From the NCBI GenBank assembly GCA_003993805.1, contig RSEF01000002.1:67431153-67495152 (forward strand): DNA of 64,000 nucleotides. The letters are read 5' to 3'. The notes below the pieces were generated by a model. That model was not told the origin of the DNA, did no database searches, and saw nothing but the letters and a program-made list of their open reading frames with translations. The DNA is from Himantopus leucocephalus. Lineage: Eukaryota > Chordata > Aves > Charadriiformes > Recurvirostridae. This document shows, one piece after another, positions 49,991 through 62,553 of this stretch (position 1 is its first letter; the number at the start of each line of letters is the position of its first letter). The position numbers were made by a program, and so were the translations under genes.

Positions 49991-52900
49991 AGACAGGGGT
50001 CTGTAGTCAGGTCCTGCATGATCTGCCGTCTTTACTTTTACCTTCCTATCTTTTGGCATACCTGCTAATTTTTTCATGTCAGTATTTCTTGCAGACATTG
50101 TTGATTTTTCTCAGTCTCTTGTGGGGCTATTTGATCTGTATATGATTAGAAGGAAACCCAGTGTACATGTTTTATAGGGTGCGAACAGCTCAGTGCACTT
50201 TAGTGGTCAAGATAATAGATTATTTTTTTTTAAACATAAAGAAAAAAAAGAAAAAAAATACAGTAACCTTACATTTCTTTTTAATTTTCCTGAAATGTGC
50301 CCTCAGAAAGGGTAATAGTGGTCTTAGTGTATATAACTACCTTAAAAAAAAAAAAAAAGAAAAAAGAAAACATGTTATTTCTAATCCTTAGTTTATCCTT
50401 GGATTTGGATGATGAGTATTTCAAAGTGTGTCCTGTCAAAGCTTTTCTGACAAGCAATGATATTTGCTGTGAATCTTAAACTTCAAATGGTAGGAGTATT
50501 TAGTAAATTAATTCATTTCAAAGGATTAGACTTTCACTGCAGCTGTTCTTTTTTCTGCCTTATTTCCCTTGAATCTTATAATTGCATCTCTCTCCTGTAC
50601 CTGCAACACATTAATAATCTTCCTTTGCTTTCATCACACTCCAGTAGCTCTGGTTTGTGTTTATCAGCTGCTTTTAATCCTTTTGGCTTTCTTTACTTAA
50701 ATCAGAAACGGAAGCTTCAGTGGCAAGGTAATATAGTAAGTGATAATAATATGTAATGATGCCTTCATTCCCCTTTTTCCTCACCTCCCCTGCCGCTCTA
50801 ATGACATTCACATGAAAGCAAAAGTAAACAAAGAGCGCATGTATACAAAAAAGGGAAAGATCTTTATATTTTGCTGAGCTTTCTTACTGCTGAAATGATA
50901 AATGCTAGGTTAATTCTGGGATCTGTGTACATGCTCAAGGAGTGAGATAGAAGAGTGTAGAGATTAAGGGCTGCAAGGTGATGCTCGTGGCCTCTGTCGT
51001 CTGACCTCCCATATAGCTGATATTATATTGACATTCTCACACTAGCCCAGAGAAGGTGGTAACTGGGAGTGTGTGTTAAGTTTTTCAGAGTTGTCTTTTC
51101 TTGATTCTTGTCCTGGAGAGGTCAGCTGTACTTGCTACTGGGGCATTTCCAGTGCCCCTCGGGAACAAATGCTCTGCAGCTGGAGAGGTAACCACCAGCT
51201 AAGGCCAGCTGTGTTTTGGTGCCAGAGTAGTTGGCAAATCTGTCTCTCACAGAAAGAGCAGTGGTACCCTTCGCCAGCGAGCACCTTGGAGGGAATACAG
51301 ATCCTGCTGGGGCTGTGGGGCTCCAGGCCACTCCTGGGACCTGGATGGGTCTTTGTCTTCTCTTTTGGTTTTTGCTTCTGTTGTCTTCAGCTTAATTGCT
51401 CCTTTCTGTCCATCTTCTTTGAACTCTCTGGTAATTTCAATGGGTGGGTTGTTTTTCCTCGAGGAAAGGAAATTTGCCTTTTCCCGCTCTTTACACTTCT
51501 TTTATAGAAAAGATTGCTCCCATTTTCAAGCCATTGGGAAATATAAAAACAATTAGGTAGGAACACTGAATAACCTATATATCACAATAATCTGGGACTG
51601 TACAAGGTATATGGCATGACACAGGTGTACAAGATGTAGGTATTATCTGTGGGTGTGACACAACTGTGCCTCTTTTTCCTGTGGTAAAGCACTGATTAAT
51701 GGTACAGAAAGAGGCATTAAGACACAGGGTGAATGAACTATTTCTCTGAGAGCGGTGGTGCTTTCCAAGCATGTGAGATACTAGGAGTATTGCTCCTCTG
51801 AGCAACAAGAGCTGCCTCTGCTCTTTCCTTCTACCCTTTCTGTGCTAGGAGAAGGCTGGCCTCAACTCCTTATTTCTGCATTCACAAAATTTTGGGTTTA
51901 CATATATTGCTGAAAAGCAGTAAACCAACCCTGGCAATAATCATATTCTATGTTTGCACCCCCAATTCCTGTCTGAAAATGAGACACAGCGCTTTTGAGA
52001 GGTGGAAACTAAGGGAAAATTCTTTTGCTCCCCCTTTAAACTTCGTATGGGACTGAAAAGTGTTTGTGCCAGGTGATGTGCCCACTCAAAGACACACTAA
52101 CCCTCTGAGAGATTGAAGTCTTGTTGTGGTCCAGGATATTCTTTGTAGCTTTGCTTTGGCAAGAGCTATTCACCTGTCCCAGGAAAGAAGGAATAAAAAG
52201 AAACTAGTTTCTACAAGCAATCCCATCACCATTATTTATAAATGGTGCCGTTGATTATGCCTGCTGTTTTTATTTCTGTGGTGCCTAGAGACATAGATCA
52301 TTCAAAAGAACCTTAAATTTAGAGACAAGTAGTTTAATAACTAGTTCTAACCCCACTGAAATCAGTGCAAAAGCTGCTGGTGATTTGAATGGGACTTGGA
52401 CGGGGTCATTTGCATCCTAAATCCACACCTAGCTGAGAACGCACATGATTTAGGTACCCAGTACCCAGCGATCTAAAGTTAGGGACACGTGGAACGTTTT
52501 CAGTTTGGGGGCTTCAGTACAGAGTGGAGTTAATTTGTAAACAGCAAGATATTATAATCATTACTTAACAATGCGCTGACAATATTTCATAAGAAATTTG
52601 TGGCCAACTCAGAATTTACTTTTTTCTATTCTTTTTGTGGTGGATTGCAGTATTCTGTCCCTGAAGGTGTTGTGCTCTTTTGTTTGGTTGGGTATATGTG
52701 TTCAAACCTGTAAACAAATTCAGTTTGTTTTACATGGACAACATTTTGGGCGGTTAATGTCAAGGGTTAGTGTAAAATATATACTAGATTTCTGGATGGA
52801 TTTTAACAGTATTTAATTAAGGGAAATGTTTCTTACCTGAGATACACGGTGTGCATTACTCCTATTGCATTGTCAAAGAGCAGATTGAGAGATAATACTT

Positions 52901-54180
52901 GATCTCTCTGAGATAATTTTTTACTCTCTCTTGGAAGTGGCCTCTCATCCACAGACAGCATAATGGTGAAAATTTGAGAAAGAGAGGAAGGTCAGAAAGG
53001 GAGAGAAGGAGAAACAAAGGTCATTGGTCTTTTAAGACAAGTGAAGTATAAAAGTCTCCTGCACTACTGTATAGACAAATTAATTGTGTGAATATTTCAG
53101 TGTTAAATAACGAATGATAGAGTCCCAGTCTGTCACGTAGCAGGGGGTTTTTAAGCTTTGTGTGTACTCAGTGGATTGACTTACACCATTTTCTAGATAA
53201 TAAATGGACCTGGACTACAGAGAAAACTCACTGGAATATCAGTTTTCCTCTTTTTAGTACAGTGCAAGCAGGTGTAAATCTGAGCAGGAAGTGGGAAATT
53301 ATTTTTTTATTATGAAGCTGTTCACTCAAACATATCACAGTAGCAATAACAAAATTAAGAATACTTAGTGTGGTCAGTGCTTTTATTCTTGTTGCATCTG
53401 ACTGGGCTCAAAGACTTTAGTTTTCAAGGCCATGAACGCATGTTTCAGAAACGCTTATTTACCTTAAAATTCAAACATGTTTCAAAAAGTGAATAAACAC
53501 ATTTGATCAGATCATCCATGTACTGCTGAGGGAGGGATTATATTCTCCTCTGTTCAGAAATCTGGAGTCAGTCAGTAAAAGGTACAGCCCATACATACCA
53601 CTTGAGCGACTATTGTACGTACAGGGAGCTAGGCTACTTTATATGTCTTGTCAATGCATCGGTGTGATGGATCTCTGCTATTGTACTGTCTGGGTTGCTG
53701 GCAGGAAAAGGAATAGGGAAGCGGGTAAATTGGTCACTGACTACAAGCAGTCGTCCATAGTGCTGTAGCACTGTGCTGTGAAAGTCTGATGCTGTATTGT
53801 TTGTAAATGAAGCCTTTTGTTCGATGAGATTTACAGACATGTTTGGGCAAATAAAACATCTCATTTGAGTGGTCTAATTGCTGACTTTAAAATGCTGTTT
53901 GCACATTACACTGTTTAATTACTTCAGTCTAGTGGTTGTCTAGCAATGTCTCAATCTGTTATATCTGCCAGAATTAAGGAGAGGAAAAAAGGATTTTATT
54001 TGGGTATCATTCGCTGTGCAACAATTGTACAGAGCCATAAATGGAGAAGCAATGTTTGTCCATTTTAATATTTTTGTGACAGTGCCACAATAGCACAAAA
54101 TAAGGAAAAAAAAAATCAGTAGAGCTTCTCTCTAAAGTTTTATGGTTCTTGACAGCAGTAATATGTAGTCTGAGAGCACA
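49991..54180. other. Unique non-coding DNA, no gene recognised
   Basis: Two A-rich tracts (about 50241-50259 and 50343-50370) could be decayed poly-A tails or simple repeats. The rest shows no classifiable element. Frames at 51073-51507 are chance-like, with no splice or family support. Confidence 0.5.
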
Positions 54181-54234
54181 GTTCATAAAATAAATGCTAA
54201 CAAAATAGTTCATAAAATAAATGCTAACAAAATA
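54181..54234. repeat. Perfect 27-bp tandem duplication
   Basis: The unit starting GTTCATAAAATAAATGC is present twice, head to tail, without a mismatch (54181-54207 and 54208-54234). No N lies at the junction, so it may be a real recent duplication or a two-copy minisatellite allele. Confidence 0.9.
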
Positions 54235-57200
54235 CAAACTAGCATAGTCTCTTCTTTGTTCCAACACATCCCTTAAGATGAAAGGAAATTGTATGTGAGC
54301 ATAAAGGGAAGAATATATGCAATTAGCCACATTGTGCACTCTGCTCTACTTAATTCAAATTGTAAGTGAGAGCACAACTTGTATTAGGTTTATATATAGC
54401 CCCGTATAACTCGTAACTCTCAGCAATCCTGCCACAGTCATGTACGTTCTGTACAAGGGATGAAAAAATAACGAGGCTGGCTATCTTTTCAGGACATCAC
54501 ACTCCCTAGTGTATGTGCATGTTTGTAATTTGTTGTCCTCTTGGTAATGACTGTCTAAGAAAAGAGCTGGAATGGAAATAGAATCTCTATATAAATCTGC
54601 GCATCTCAATCTTTTTAAATTAAAGACTACCTAGCCCCGTGGGGAAAAATACAGATCATTACTACAGTATTTTCCCTTTGACTTCTTAGTTGGTTATGAA
54701 CTTTGGATGTTCATTTATTACTTTGATCCTTTCCAATATCAATTGTTTGCACTTGTGGGAACATGCCTCTTCTGCAAAGGTTTCGTGAGGCACCGTGCAA
54801 TGTCTCAAAGGTTACTAGGTTTGATTAAGGGGGGGAACAGTGATTCTTTAGAGAATTATTTCTTGAAGAGTGGTATCTCACATAGGCCATGGAGCTACAA
54901 AACTTGACATGCTTGGAGTGCCCCTTTGTCATCTTCTCCCATTTAATGTGATCACCACTCTGGTAGGCACAGAGAGAGCTAGAGAGGAGCCTTTCTTTCT
55001 TTTTGCTAAGTTGGACCTTGGTGTCACACTCTTCTGTGTACAACTGGCTTCTGTTGCTGCTTGGGAACTTTGTATATGAGATTATAAATGCTGCAGGAAC
55101 AATGTTATTTATATTTTTAAGAGTGCCATGTGGCATTGGTTTGTTTTGAAAGAGCTACGTGTGTAAGGGAAGCATCTGACCTTTCTGTAACTTCTAAAAT
55201 CTTGAGTCCTTTTGTCTCCTCCTTCCAAAATCTCATCTGTTCACAGCTGAAACCCTAGTCTTCGCTACAAATCACAGTCTGTGTGTGTTTCTGAGGGATC
55301 TTTCCTGTGTTGCAAGACAAGAAAAAGCAGAAATGTAAGCACTGAAGTATATTCCCTGAAGCTTCTCTAAAATGTTTATGCCAGTGGCAAAGGTCCTGGT
55401 TGACATTTTAGCACAATGGAGCCGAATGCAAGAGCTACAGGCGACCGCCATATATGCTGCTGACATTTACTTGCCTGCACTGGTTGGAGGAGGAGAAAAC
55501 TCCCATTGCACTTGCTCTCTGCTGCTAACTTGCCAGATACTAAGCTCCTGTCTTTGTTAGGCTCTGCTCTTAAACTCAAACTATTTCTTGTGCAGATCAC
55601 TTGGGCTGCACCCCAGGTACCAGACACATAGGCACTCCTGAGCTGTCAGGTCGGGTGCTGCTCTGCGGCCACATCTCAAGTCCACGCCAGGCTGCAGTGC
55701 ACATGCTTACCACGCTCTAGATGTGATATACTCTTGCTTTCCGTGCAAGGAAATTGGGGAACATAGCCTGGAAGAAGGGTGTGGTATTTCTGACCGAATC
55801 TCCCACCTGGAAGCTGGGGAGGCAGGGACCCCAGAATATACTGCTGTATCATGTTGATATAGATGGTGCTTTTAATAGGTCCTTTTCATTTCCTTATTCT
55901 AACTGCNGGGGGAAAAAAAAAAAAAAAGCTGAATTTGCAATTAAAAAGCTGATACTGATTTACAGGTGGGTCTTCTGTGAACTTCAGTGACCTGCTAGTG
56001 TAACTTCAAAGCACTCGCACTCCTTGGATATAGTATTTAACTGAATTCTGACTTGACTGGCGCTCTCTTGGACCTTTTCTGGTTACATCTAAATCCCTTC
56101 TAACTCCTCACTTGCATCAGTTATCTCTTAACCTGTTGTCTGGGGGGTACTTTTCATTTGAGTTGGTTGGCCAATCCATGGGAACAAATTAATGCTTGTG
56201 TTGGCACTCTTATCAGCTTCTAGTGTGACCACTACACACCATATTTTATCCATGTTCTTTTCTTCTGAGATTTTTTTGACAGCTGTGGATGGGGATGACC
56301 TTGGATCTAAAAGTAAAATATATGGCAGTCATGTTGTGTCCTCATCTCACCTCTAAATAATTTTTGAAAGCTGCAGAAGTTTTTAATTGACAGTGGAGCT
56401 GAACAAATTAAATCCCAAATCAGACCAGGAGTTTTCAGACCTGGAAGTACTGAAGATGTAAATGTAGCTAGAAATGAGAGTAATGTCTTGTTTCTGACTG
56501 TATTGGAGACTTGGAGTTTCTTTAAAGTCTTAATTCTGATACAGATGTAAACTTTTTCCAGTGTTGATTTTGGACTTTATTATTTCTCCTGTACTTAGTG
56601 AAACAGAGTGCTACTAATATGTATCACACTCATCTATTCCTGCTGCTACAGGGAAAGATCTTTCACTTTACCCCTTCTCTTTCTTCTCTCTAAGCAAGTG
56701 AAGGAATTCTCAGTCGTTTGCATTCTGATCAACTATATTTATTTTTATTGCAGTATTAGGACTGTCCCAATTGGCTAAGCATACTACAGAAATGCACTGT
56801 TGTTCTTTAAACAAGAATTAGTTTAAAAGTCTCCTGCTGTTTATGATATGCTTTTGCTTTTCTATTGAGCATAATTTTAATAAATCTCCTCCAACTTTGT
56901 CACTTGGGATTTTTCTAATGTACTAAGATATTTTCAAGTTTTTGTTTGACTAGGTTAATTTTGAGGTCTCATATCCGTTATTAGCAGTCCTCTATAGCTT
57001 TGGTGTTGTACAAAGAAAGCAGGTATTAGAAGGTCTCTTTCTTTAAATATGTATTTTAAGAGGTACCAGTAATGATGAGTAAAATGGTTTGGACAAAACA
57101 GAAACTGTTTTGTCTTTATGACTTATTGCAATGTATCTTCTCTCAAAATATTTTTGAAACCATAAAAGTTGATAGGTTTTTCCCTTTTATCTTGTGCTCC

Positions 57201-57359
57201 TTTTATTCCTTTAGGCCCAAAGAATCCACATTCTGTGTAAGCGGTGTTTTCACAAACCCAGGATTTGGAGGGTTGAATTAGGTTCTGAAATTCCTTAGAT
57301 GTTTAGCCATGTTCATCAACAGAATGAAAGCAGCACTAGAAGAAGTAGTATTCTGTTCG
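54235..57359. other. Unique non-coding DNA, no gene recognised
   Basis: A single N at 55907 sits beside a G5/A15 run and has no duplicated flanks; it probably marks a homopolymer sequencing problem. No gene or transposon is recognised up to the CR1 copy. Confidence 0.5.
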
Positions 57360-58011
57360 GTGGATGAGGAATTGGTTGGATGGTCGCATTCAGAGGGTAG
57401 TCGTCAATGGCTCAATGTCCAGGAAGAGATTGGTGACAAGTGGTGTCCCTCAGGAGTCTGTATTGGGACCAGTACTGTTTAATATCTTCATCAACGACAT
57501 ATACAGTGGGATCGGGTGCACCCTCAGCAAGTTTGCGGACACCACCAAGCTGAGTGGTGCAGCTGATACACCTGAGGGGCGGGATGCCATCCAGAGGGAC
57601 TTGGGAAGCTTGAGAATTGGGCCCATGCAAACCTCATGAGGTTCAAGAAGGCCAAGCATAAAGTCATCGACCTGGATTGGGGCAACCTCTGGTATCAATA
57701 CAGGGTGGGAGATGAAGGATTGAGGGCAGCCTTGCTGAGAAGGGCTTGGGGGTCTTCATTGATGAGAAGTTCAACATGAGCTGACAATGTGCACTCACAG
57801 TTCAGAAAGCCAACCATATCCTGGGCTGCATCAAAAGAAGCATGGCCAGCAGGTCGAGCGAGATGATCCTGACCTTCTACTCTACTCTGATGAGACCCCA
57901 TCTGGAGTACTGCATCCAGGAAAGACGTGGACCTTTTGGAGCGGGCCCAGAGGAGGGCTACAAAAGTGATCAGAGGGCTGGAACACCTGTCCTATGAAGG
58001 AAGGCTGAGGG
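57360..58011 (+). mobile_element. CR1 LINE ORF2 fragment (reverse transcriptase, C-terminal part)
   Basis: The translation is plainly CR1 reverse transcriptase. [17 protein letters not shown] is followed by [17 protein letters not shown] and CTLSKFAD, then across frameshifts by LGCIKRSMASRSSEMI-like, HLEYCIQ-like and LERAQRRATKVIRGLEHLSY stretches. The catalytic block reads FADTTKLSG where active copies have FADDTKLSG, so one catalytic aspartate is lost. Several frameshifts and stops are also present. The copy is 5'-truncated at about 57360 and runs rightward into the 100-N gap, so its 3' end is not seen. Confidence 0.95.
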
Positions 58012-58111
58012 NNNNNNNNNNNNNNNNNNNNNNNNNNNNNNNNNNNNNNNNNNNNNNNNNNNNNNNNNNNNNNNNNNNNNNNNNNNNNNNNNNNNNNNNN
58101 NNNNNNNNNNN
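58012..58111. other. Assembly gap (100 N)
   Basis: Exactly 100 Ns, a usual placeholder for a gap of unknown size. It falls between two CR1 copies in opposite orientation, whose inverted homology probably broke the assembly. Confidence 0.98.
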
Positions 58112-58390
58112 GCCTGTCCAGGTCTTGCTGTATGTCGGCACAGCTGTCTGGTGTATCAGACACTTCTCCCAGTTGTGTGTCATCAGCAAACTTGCTCAGG
58201 GTACATTCTGTCCCTTCATCCTGGTTGTGGATGAATATATTGACAAGACTGGGCCCAGTACTGACCCCTGGGGACCACCACTTGTTAGACCTCCAACTAG
58301 CCTGTGCCATTGATCACAACCCTCTAAGCTCTGCCATTCAGCCAGTTCTCAATCCACCTCACTGTGGAGAGATCCATTTTGCTCTCCCTG
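58112..58390 (-). mobile_element. CR1 LINE ORF2 fragment (reverse transcriptase), inverted relative to the neighbour
   Basis: Read on the minus strand from about 58390, it gives RWIENWLNGRA, then RVVINGT, a damaged SGVPQGSVLGP block, [21 protein letters not shown] and TQLGEVSDTPDS up to the gap. The FADD catalytic block is intact here, but stops and frameshifts occur upstream of it. It covers the same reverse-transcriptase region as the plus-strand copy, with different sequence, so it is a separate insertion, perhaps of another CR1 subfamily. Its 3' part lies in the gap. Confidence 0.93.
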
Positions 58391-59305
58391 AGTCTCTTCC
58401 ATGCTCTTTTAGATGAATGTGTGCTCACTGCATATCTGAACAATATTTCTGCTGCTTTGATGTGTCAGAAAGTGACTGTTAAGGCTGATTAAGGGGCTGA
58501 CCCACAGTCACAGCAAGCCTGAGGCTAGCACCTGGTTTGCCTGTAGCCATTGTTCTCTTCTGTTCCTGGTGTACAGGTTAGCAGAGGGCCCTGCAGATGA
58601 AGACCTCCTTGGGTACCAGCAGCAGTCCTTGTCTTTAGTGGAGCCTAGTCGACTGAGACAACTGTTGCTCCATCTCCCTCAGACCGTTCTTGGCTTTTTA
58701 GTGCCCCACGAAGAGGCAGAATATGGAAACACGAGTTGGCTACTGAGGTAGGTGGGAAGGAATAAAGTTTCAAAACAGAGATGGAGAGAGATAAAAGATG
58801 TAGTGGCATTTCTTTATCACTGTCAGCTGGAAAGGAGGCACAACTGTAAAGAGGACTGAGATTCTGAATGGCACTCAAGGATGTGGTTGTGGTTATCAGT
58901 TGAGACTTGGCCATAAAATGAGAAGTTGAGTAGAGGGGACTCTGACAAACTGGCTTGCATGGGTGTCATGGCCAGTTGACTGTGGGGCTAAGTAGCAAAT
59001 AAATGCTGAGAGGGGAAAAATGGGCAAGGAGGAACTGACAAACTGTGGGAACAAATGTGAGAAATGAAGGCTTTGGAGAACAACTAGACTGATGGTTGCC
59101 GAAGCTCAGATGTAAAGTTCCTTCACAGACATTGACAACCCTTTCAAAATTCAGTCCTTGGTAGGGACTTTTGTTTTTATGTGGAATGAGCTGACTAATC
59201 CTCTGTTTCTTCTGTTTTTCTCTATTTTGGGGCTAATAGTAGTAAAGCTCAAGAGGAAAAGATTTTGATCAGGCCACTGGTCCTTTAATTGCAATGCAAG
59301 TTTAA
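58391..59305. other. Unique non-coding DNA, no gene recognised
   Basis: No exon or further transposon is recognised after the CR1 remnant. Confidence 0.5.
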
Positions 59306-59319
59306 GCACCAGGGGGTAG
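59306..59319 (+). promoter_or_regulatory. CTCF-like binding site
   Basis: GCACCAGGGGGTAG agrees with 12 of 14 positions of the CTCF core (mismatches at the first base and at the C after the G-run). A TGCAATGCA stretch lies about 8 bp upstream and resembles the upstream CTCF submotif TGCAGTNCC. Occupancy is unknown. Confidence 0.33.
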
Positions 59320-61024
59320 TGCAGGCTGCGTACAGTTGCAAAAATTCAGTGTGCTGAAAAGAACCATACACTGAGAGGTAGACGCCTGACAAACGTGTAA
59401 CTTTTCCTGTCTTCTGCAGCACTGTGTAAATTATGTATAGCAGCACAACATTATTCCTGGCAAAATATTCCTGTCAAGATATTGCTCCCTGTAAATCATC
59501 AGTGAAGGTGAGAAACAGATGCTTGTGTTGCTAAGACAGGCTGTGCAGGTCCCACTTAAGAAAAAGTTGCTCTGAAACATCGTGACACTTGGGAAGTTTC
59601 AGGTTGCTTCGTACCTTGTGCAGTAAAGACAGTATTTTGGGTGTGGTGCACTCATGTATAAAATCATCAGCTTTCTCAGTTCATCCTGATGAGAATCTGG
59701 TGCTAGGGCCTGTGTGCTACAGCTGTGACTTTGACGTGGCTCTAGCAGGGGTCCCTGGGTCTGCTCAGATTCCTTCCATTCACTATTACCCTTTTCCTTC
59801 TCTGGAGGAGGAGGAGCTGTTTGCAGAAACAAGCTCTCCTTCCCTCCCATCCGTCCTTTCCCTGGTCGTCAGCACTGTAAAATCCATAAACAAAACATTG
59901 CCTGCTGATTTCAAACCTGCTATGTGCAGTACACCAGCAGGCACCCTTGATGCAAGATGTTTTAGCTCCAGCTGATAATTCTGCTCCATTGATTTTTACA
60001 TGTGATTTGAGGAGAAGCACTGGCTGCAGTACCTACGTGGGTGAGCTCCCTATCAAGAGCAGTGAAAGCGCTGGGGCAGAACAACAGTGGCTGTTGCGCC
60101 TGTTCTTTGATACCTTCTCTTAAACAACAATAAGTTCATTTTCAGGAGAGAAAACAAACCTGGTAGGGCCCTGTTAATGGATTTTCAGCTGCCTTATGAG
60201 GCAGTGTGTATGCTGCCCCTCTCCAGCTCTACCCTTGAGCTCTTGCAGTAATTAGCTCTTTGGGGTTCCTGTGATATTCATAACATGAAAGCACATTGCT
60301 TTCACTACAGAAGAGCTCCTCCACCTCCCAGCAGGATGAAACTGGCCCGAGTGCCTCGACCACTGTCACAAGGTTGGCCATCCAAGAACAATGGATTTCT
60401 AAATGTGCCTGAACCTTGGGTGACCTGAAATATAGCAGCAAGTATTACAAGCTGGGACATCTGGTGGACAATAAAACTTTTTTTTTTATTTGTTTTTACA
60501 TGAAGCAGCTGTACTTGAGCAGATGACCAGGGGCTGTGCAATCAAAGTGTGAATAGCTGAATTAGCAAATTATATTAGGCTTCTTAGGCGCTTATTTAAA
60601 TGCTGCATGCTCTTTTTTAATTTTGCTTTATTAACATCTACCAAAAACACAGCAGTGTTGGCATTATGGTTATTAGTGACTTATTTGCTTCATTAAAATT
60701 TACAGCACGTTTTACATTCACCATCTGGGACAGCTTCTCCCATGTTTATGGTTAAAATGTAACTTAAAGCCAGGCCTAATAGCCTAAAATAAAAGATTTT
60801 ATAGATAAAACTCTTTCTTCGGATGCCAGTGTTACTTCTTTTCTCTAGCATACTTATGTGCAAACAGAATGTTATTTTGCCCGGTCACCGTGGTACAACG
60901 TAGTGCTAGGATACAGTCAAATATTTCTGCTTTCAATAAAAGATGTTGTTGTATGTAAGGAAAAGGTCAATCGTGCTATTACTTGGAACACCACAGCTTA
61001 TAGAGTATGGCTGGGGAGGGAATT
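59320..61024. other. Unique non-coding DNA, AT-rich part may be a conserved element
   Basis: No gene is seen. The part at about 60550-60850 is AT-rich, free of simple repeats and has many TTAATT/ATTA/TTTATG cores, similar in texture to the 41-42 kb block. A T-run lies at about 60479-60487. Confidence 0.4.
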
Positions 61025-61100
61025 AGACTACCCAGAGGAACTTCAGACTAAAGGACCTTCTGGGTCACTGAGTCTAAACCCCTGCTATTGCAAGTAACTA
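61025..61100 (-). mobile_element. CR1/L3-like LINE tail relic
   Basis: The plus strand has GGACCTTCTGGGTCACTGAG, then TCTAAACCCCTGCTATTGCA. It resembles the antisense CR1-type 3' tail (gacctctggaggtcatctag, tccaacccctgctcaaagca). No 5' extension is recognisable, and the copy is old. Confidence 0.38.
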
Positions 61101-61780
61101 CCTTGGATAATCCCTTTCCAAAGGATTTGAGCAAGAATAAGCAGTGCAAGAGAAATGTAGGTGTGTTGAAAGGCAGCACATATGAGCACGGCTCTGAACC
61201 CAAGCTGATGTACCTCTACAGTTTCCAGACTTGAATTGCCTTGCTCCTAAGTATTTCAAAGTGTGGTCAGAGTATGTTTAAGTATGTCTTTGCTTAACTT
61301 CATACACATAGCCTTTAATTATTCCTCCCTTTTTCTGCTTTTCTTTGCTGGTGAGTAATGAAGATGGGAAACCCACTTTCTTGTTTATTCAGGCTGGGAA
61401 TATGGAAAAGTTGCTGAGTGTTGAGAGGGCAAAGTGAAGGGAGGAGGAGAGGAGTGTGTGGTATACTAGTACTAAGAACATGTGCTTTCCCCACCATTTT
61501 GAGTCTGAAAGAGAAGAAGATTCAAAATAGTATTTTTCTCGGTGTTAGCACTTGGGATACTAAACATTAAAAAATTAGTTCACTGATTATTTTTTTCCCC
61601 CTTGTTTAATTCTTCAAAGGAAATGTCCATTCTCCACAAAGCAAAATTTTGAAACAAACAAACAAAAATAAGAAAAATGAGAGTGCTCTGTAAGCACTCA
61701 GATCTTCCTTGGGCCACCGACTGAAGGTGGATTTCCAGTGTGGGACCTCCAGACACATTCATGTATCCCAGGATCTTACC
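61101..61780. other. Unique non-coding DNA
   Basis: Nothing recognised apart from short A/T tracts and a CAAA-type run near 61655-61668. Confidence 0.5.
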
Positions 61781-62086
61781 GGTTTACATGTGCAATTATG
61801 ACTTCTCCCTCATCTTATTCAGTTTTTAGATGTGTATCTTATGTGACAGAGGAATGATAATAACCTGGATAATATTGGAAGTCCATTCACTTGTACGCTT
61901 GTGATTTCATACTGACACCTCATCATGACAAATATTTACANAGGTTTACATGTGCAATTGTGACTTCTCCCTCATCTTATTCAGCTTTTAGATGTGTATC
62001 TTATGTGACAGAGGAATGACAATAACCTGGATAATATTGGAAGCTTGTGATTTCATACTGACACCTCATCATGACAAATATTTACA
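61781..62086. repeat. About 150-bp segment duplicated around a single N
   Basis: The segment beginning GGTTTACATGTGCAATT and ending ACAAATATTTACA occurs at 61781-61940 and again at 61943-62086, with N at 61941. The second copy lacks 16 bases found in the first (between GGAAG and CTTGTG) and has a few substitutions. Best read as two alleles left in tandem. Confidence 0.9.
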
Positions 62087-62286
62087 GATCCTTTAGATTT
62101 CAGTGTCATCCTAGAAATGCAGTTATCTCAGTAGACCTTTCTGCCTTTGCTGCTACAACTCTCCCTTGTCTTCAGTGTAAAATCTGTGCAAATCTCAGTG
62201 TAAAATCTGTAAAATCTCAACCTCTTTTCTTCTTTAAAGCTGTTGTGGCTAAAGGGTGGGTATTTGTTAATCTTTCCTTTTTTTCC

Positions 62287-62553
62287 TTGTGTCTCACAGT
62301 TAGTCTTTCCCATTAATGGTATACAGATGGAGCTGTCTGGAACTGCTTTAGAAGGGAGAAAATTATGAATATGACTGCTTAATAATAATCTGATCAAAAT
62401 TCCTGAAATTCTTCTCTTTNTTGTGTCTCACAGTTAGTCTTTTCCATTAATGGTATACAGATGGAGCTGCCTGGAACTGCTTTAGAAGGGAGAAAATTAT
62501 GAATATGAATGCTTAATAATAATCTGATCAAAATTCCTGAAATTCTTCTCTTT
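62287..62553. repeat. 133-bp segment duplicated around a single N
   Basis: The two 133-bp copies (62287-62419 and 62421-62553) are joined by N at 62420. They differ at three positions that I can see (CTTTCCC/CTTTTCC, GCTGTCTGG/GCTGCCTGG, ATGACTGC/ATGAATGC). It lies only about 200 bp from the previous single-N duplication. Confidence 0.92.

Noticed and set aside
51073..51507. 144-codon frame with serine/leucine-rich content
   Set aside because: No domain, no splice support, and length within chance expectation.
57364..57639. 91-codon frame with reverse-transcriptase signature as a possible gene
   Set aside because: It is part of a 5'-truncated, frameshifted CR1 copy that has lost a catalytic aspartate; it is a transposon remnant, not a host gene.
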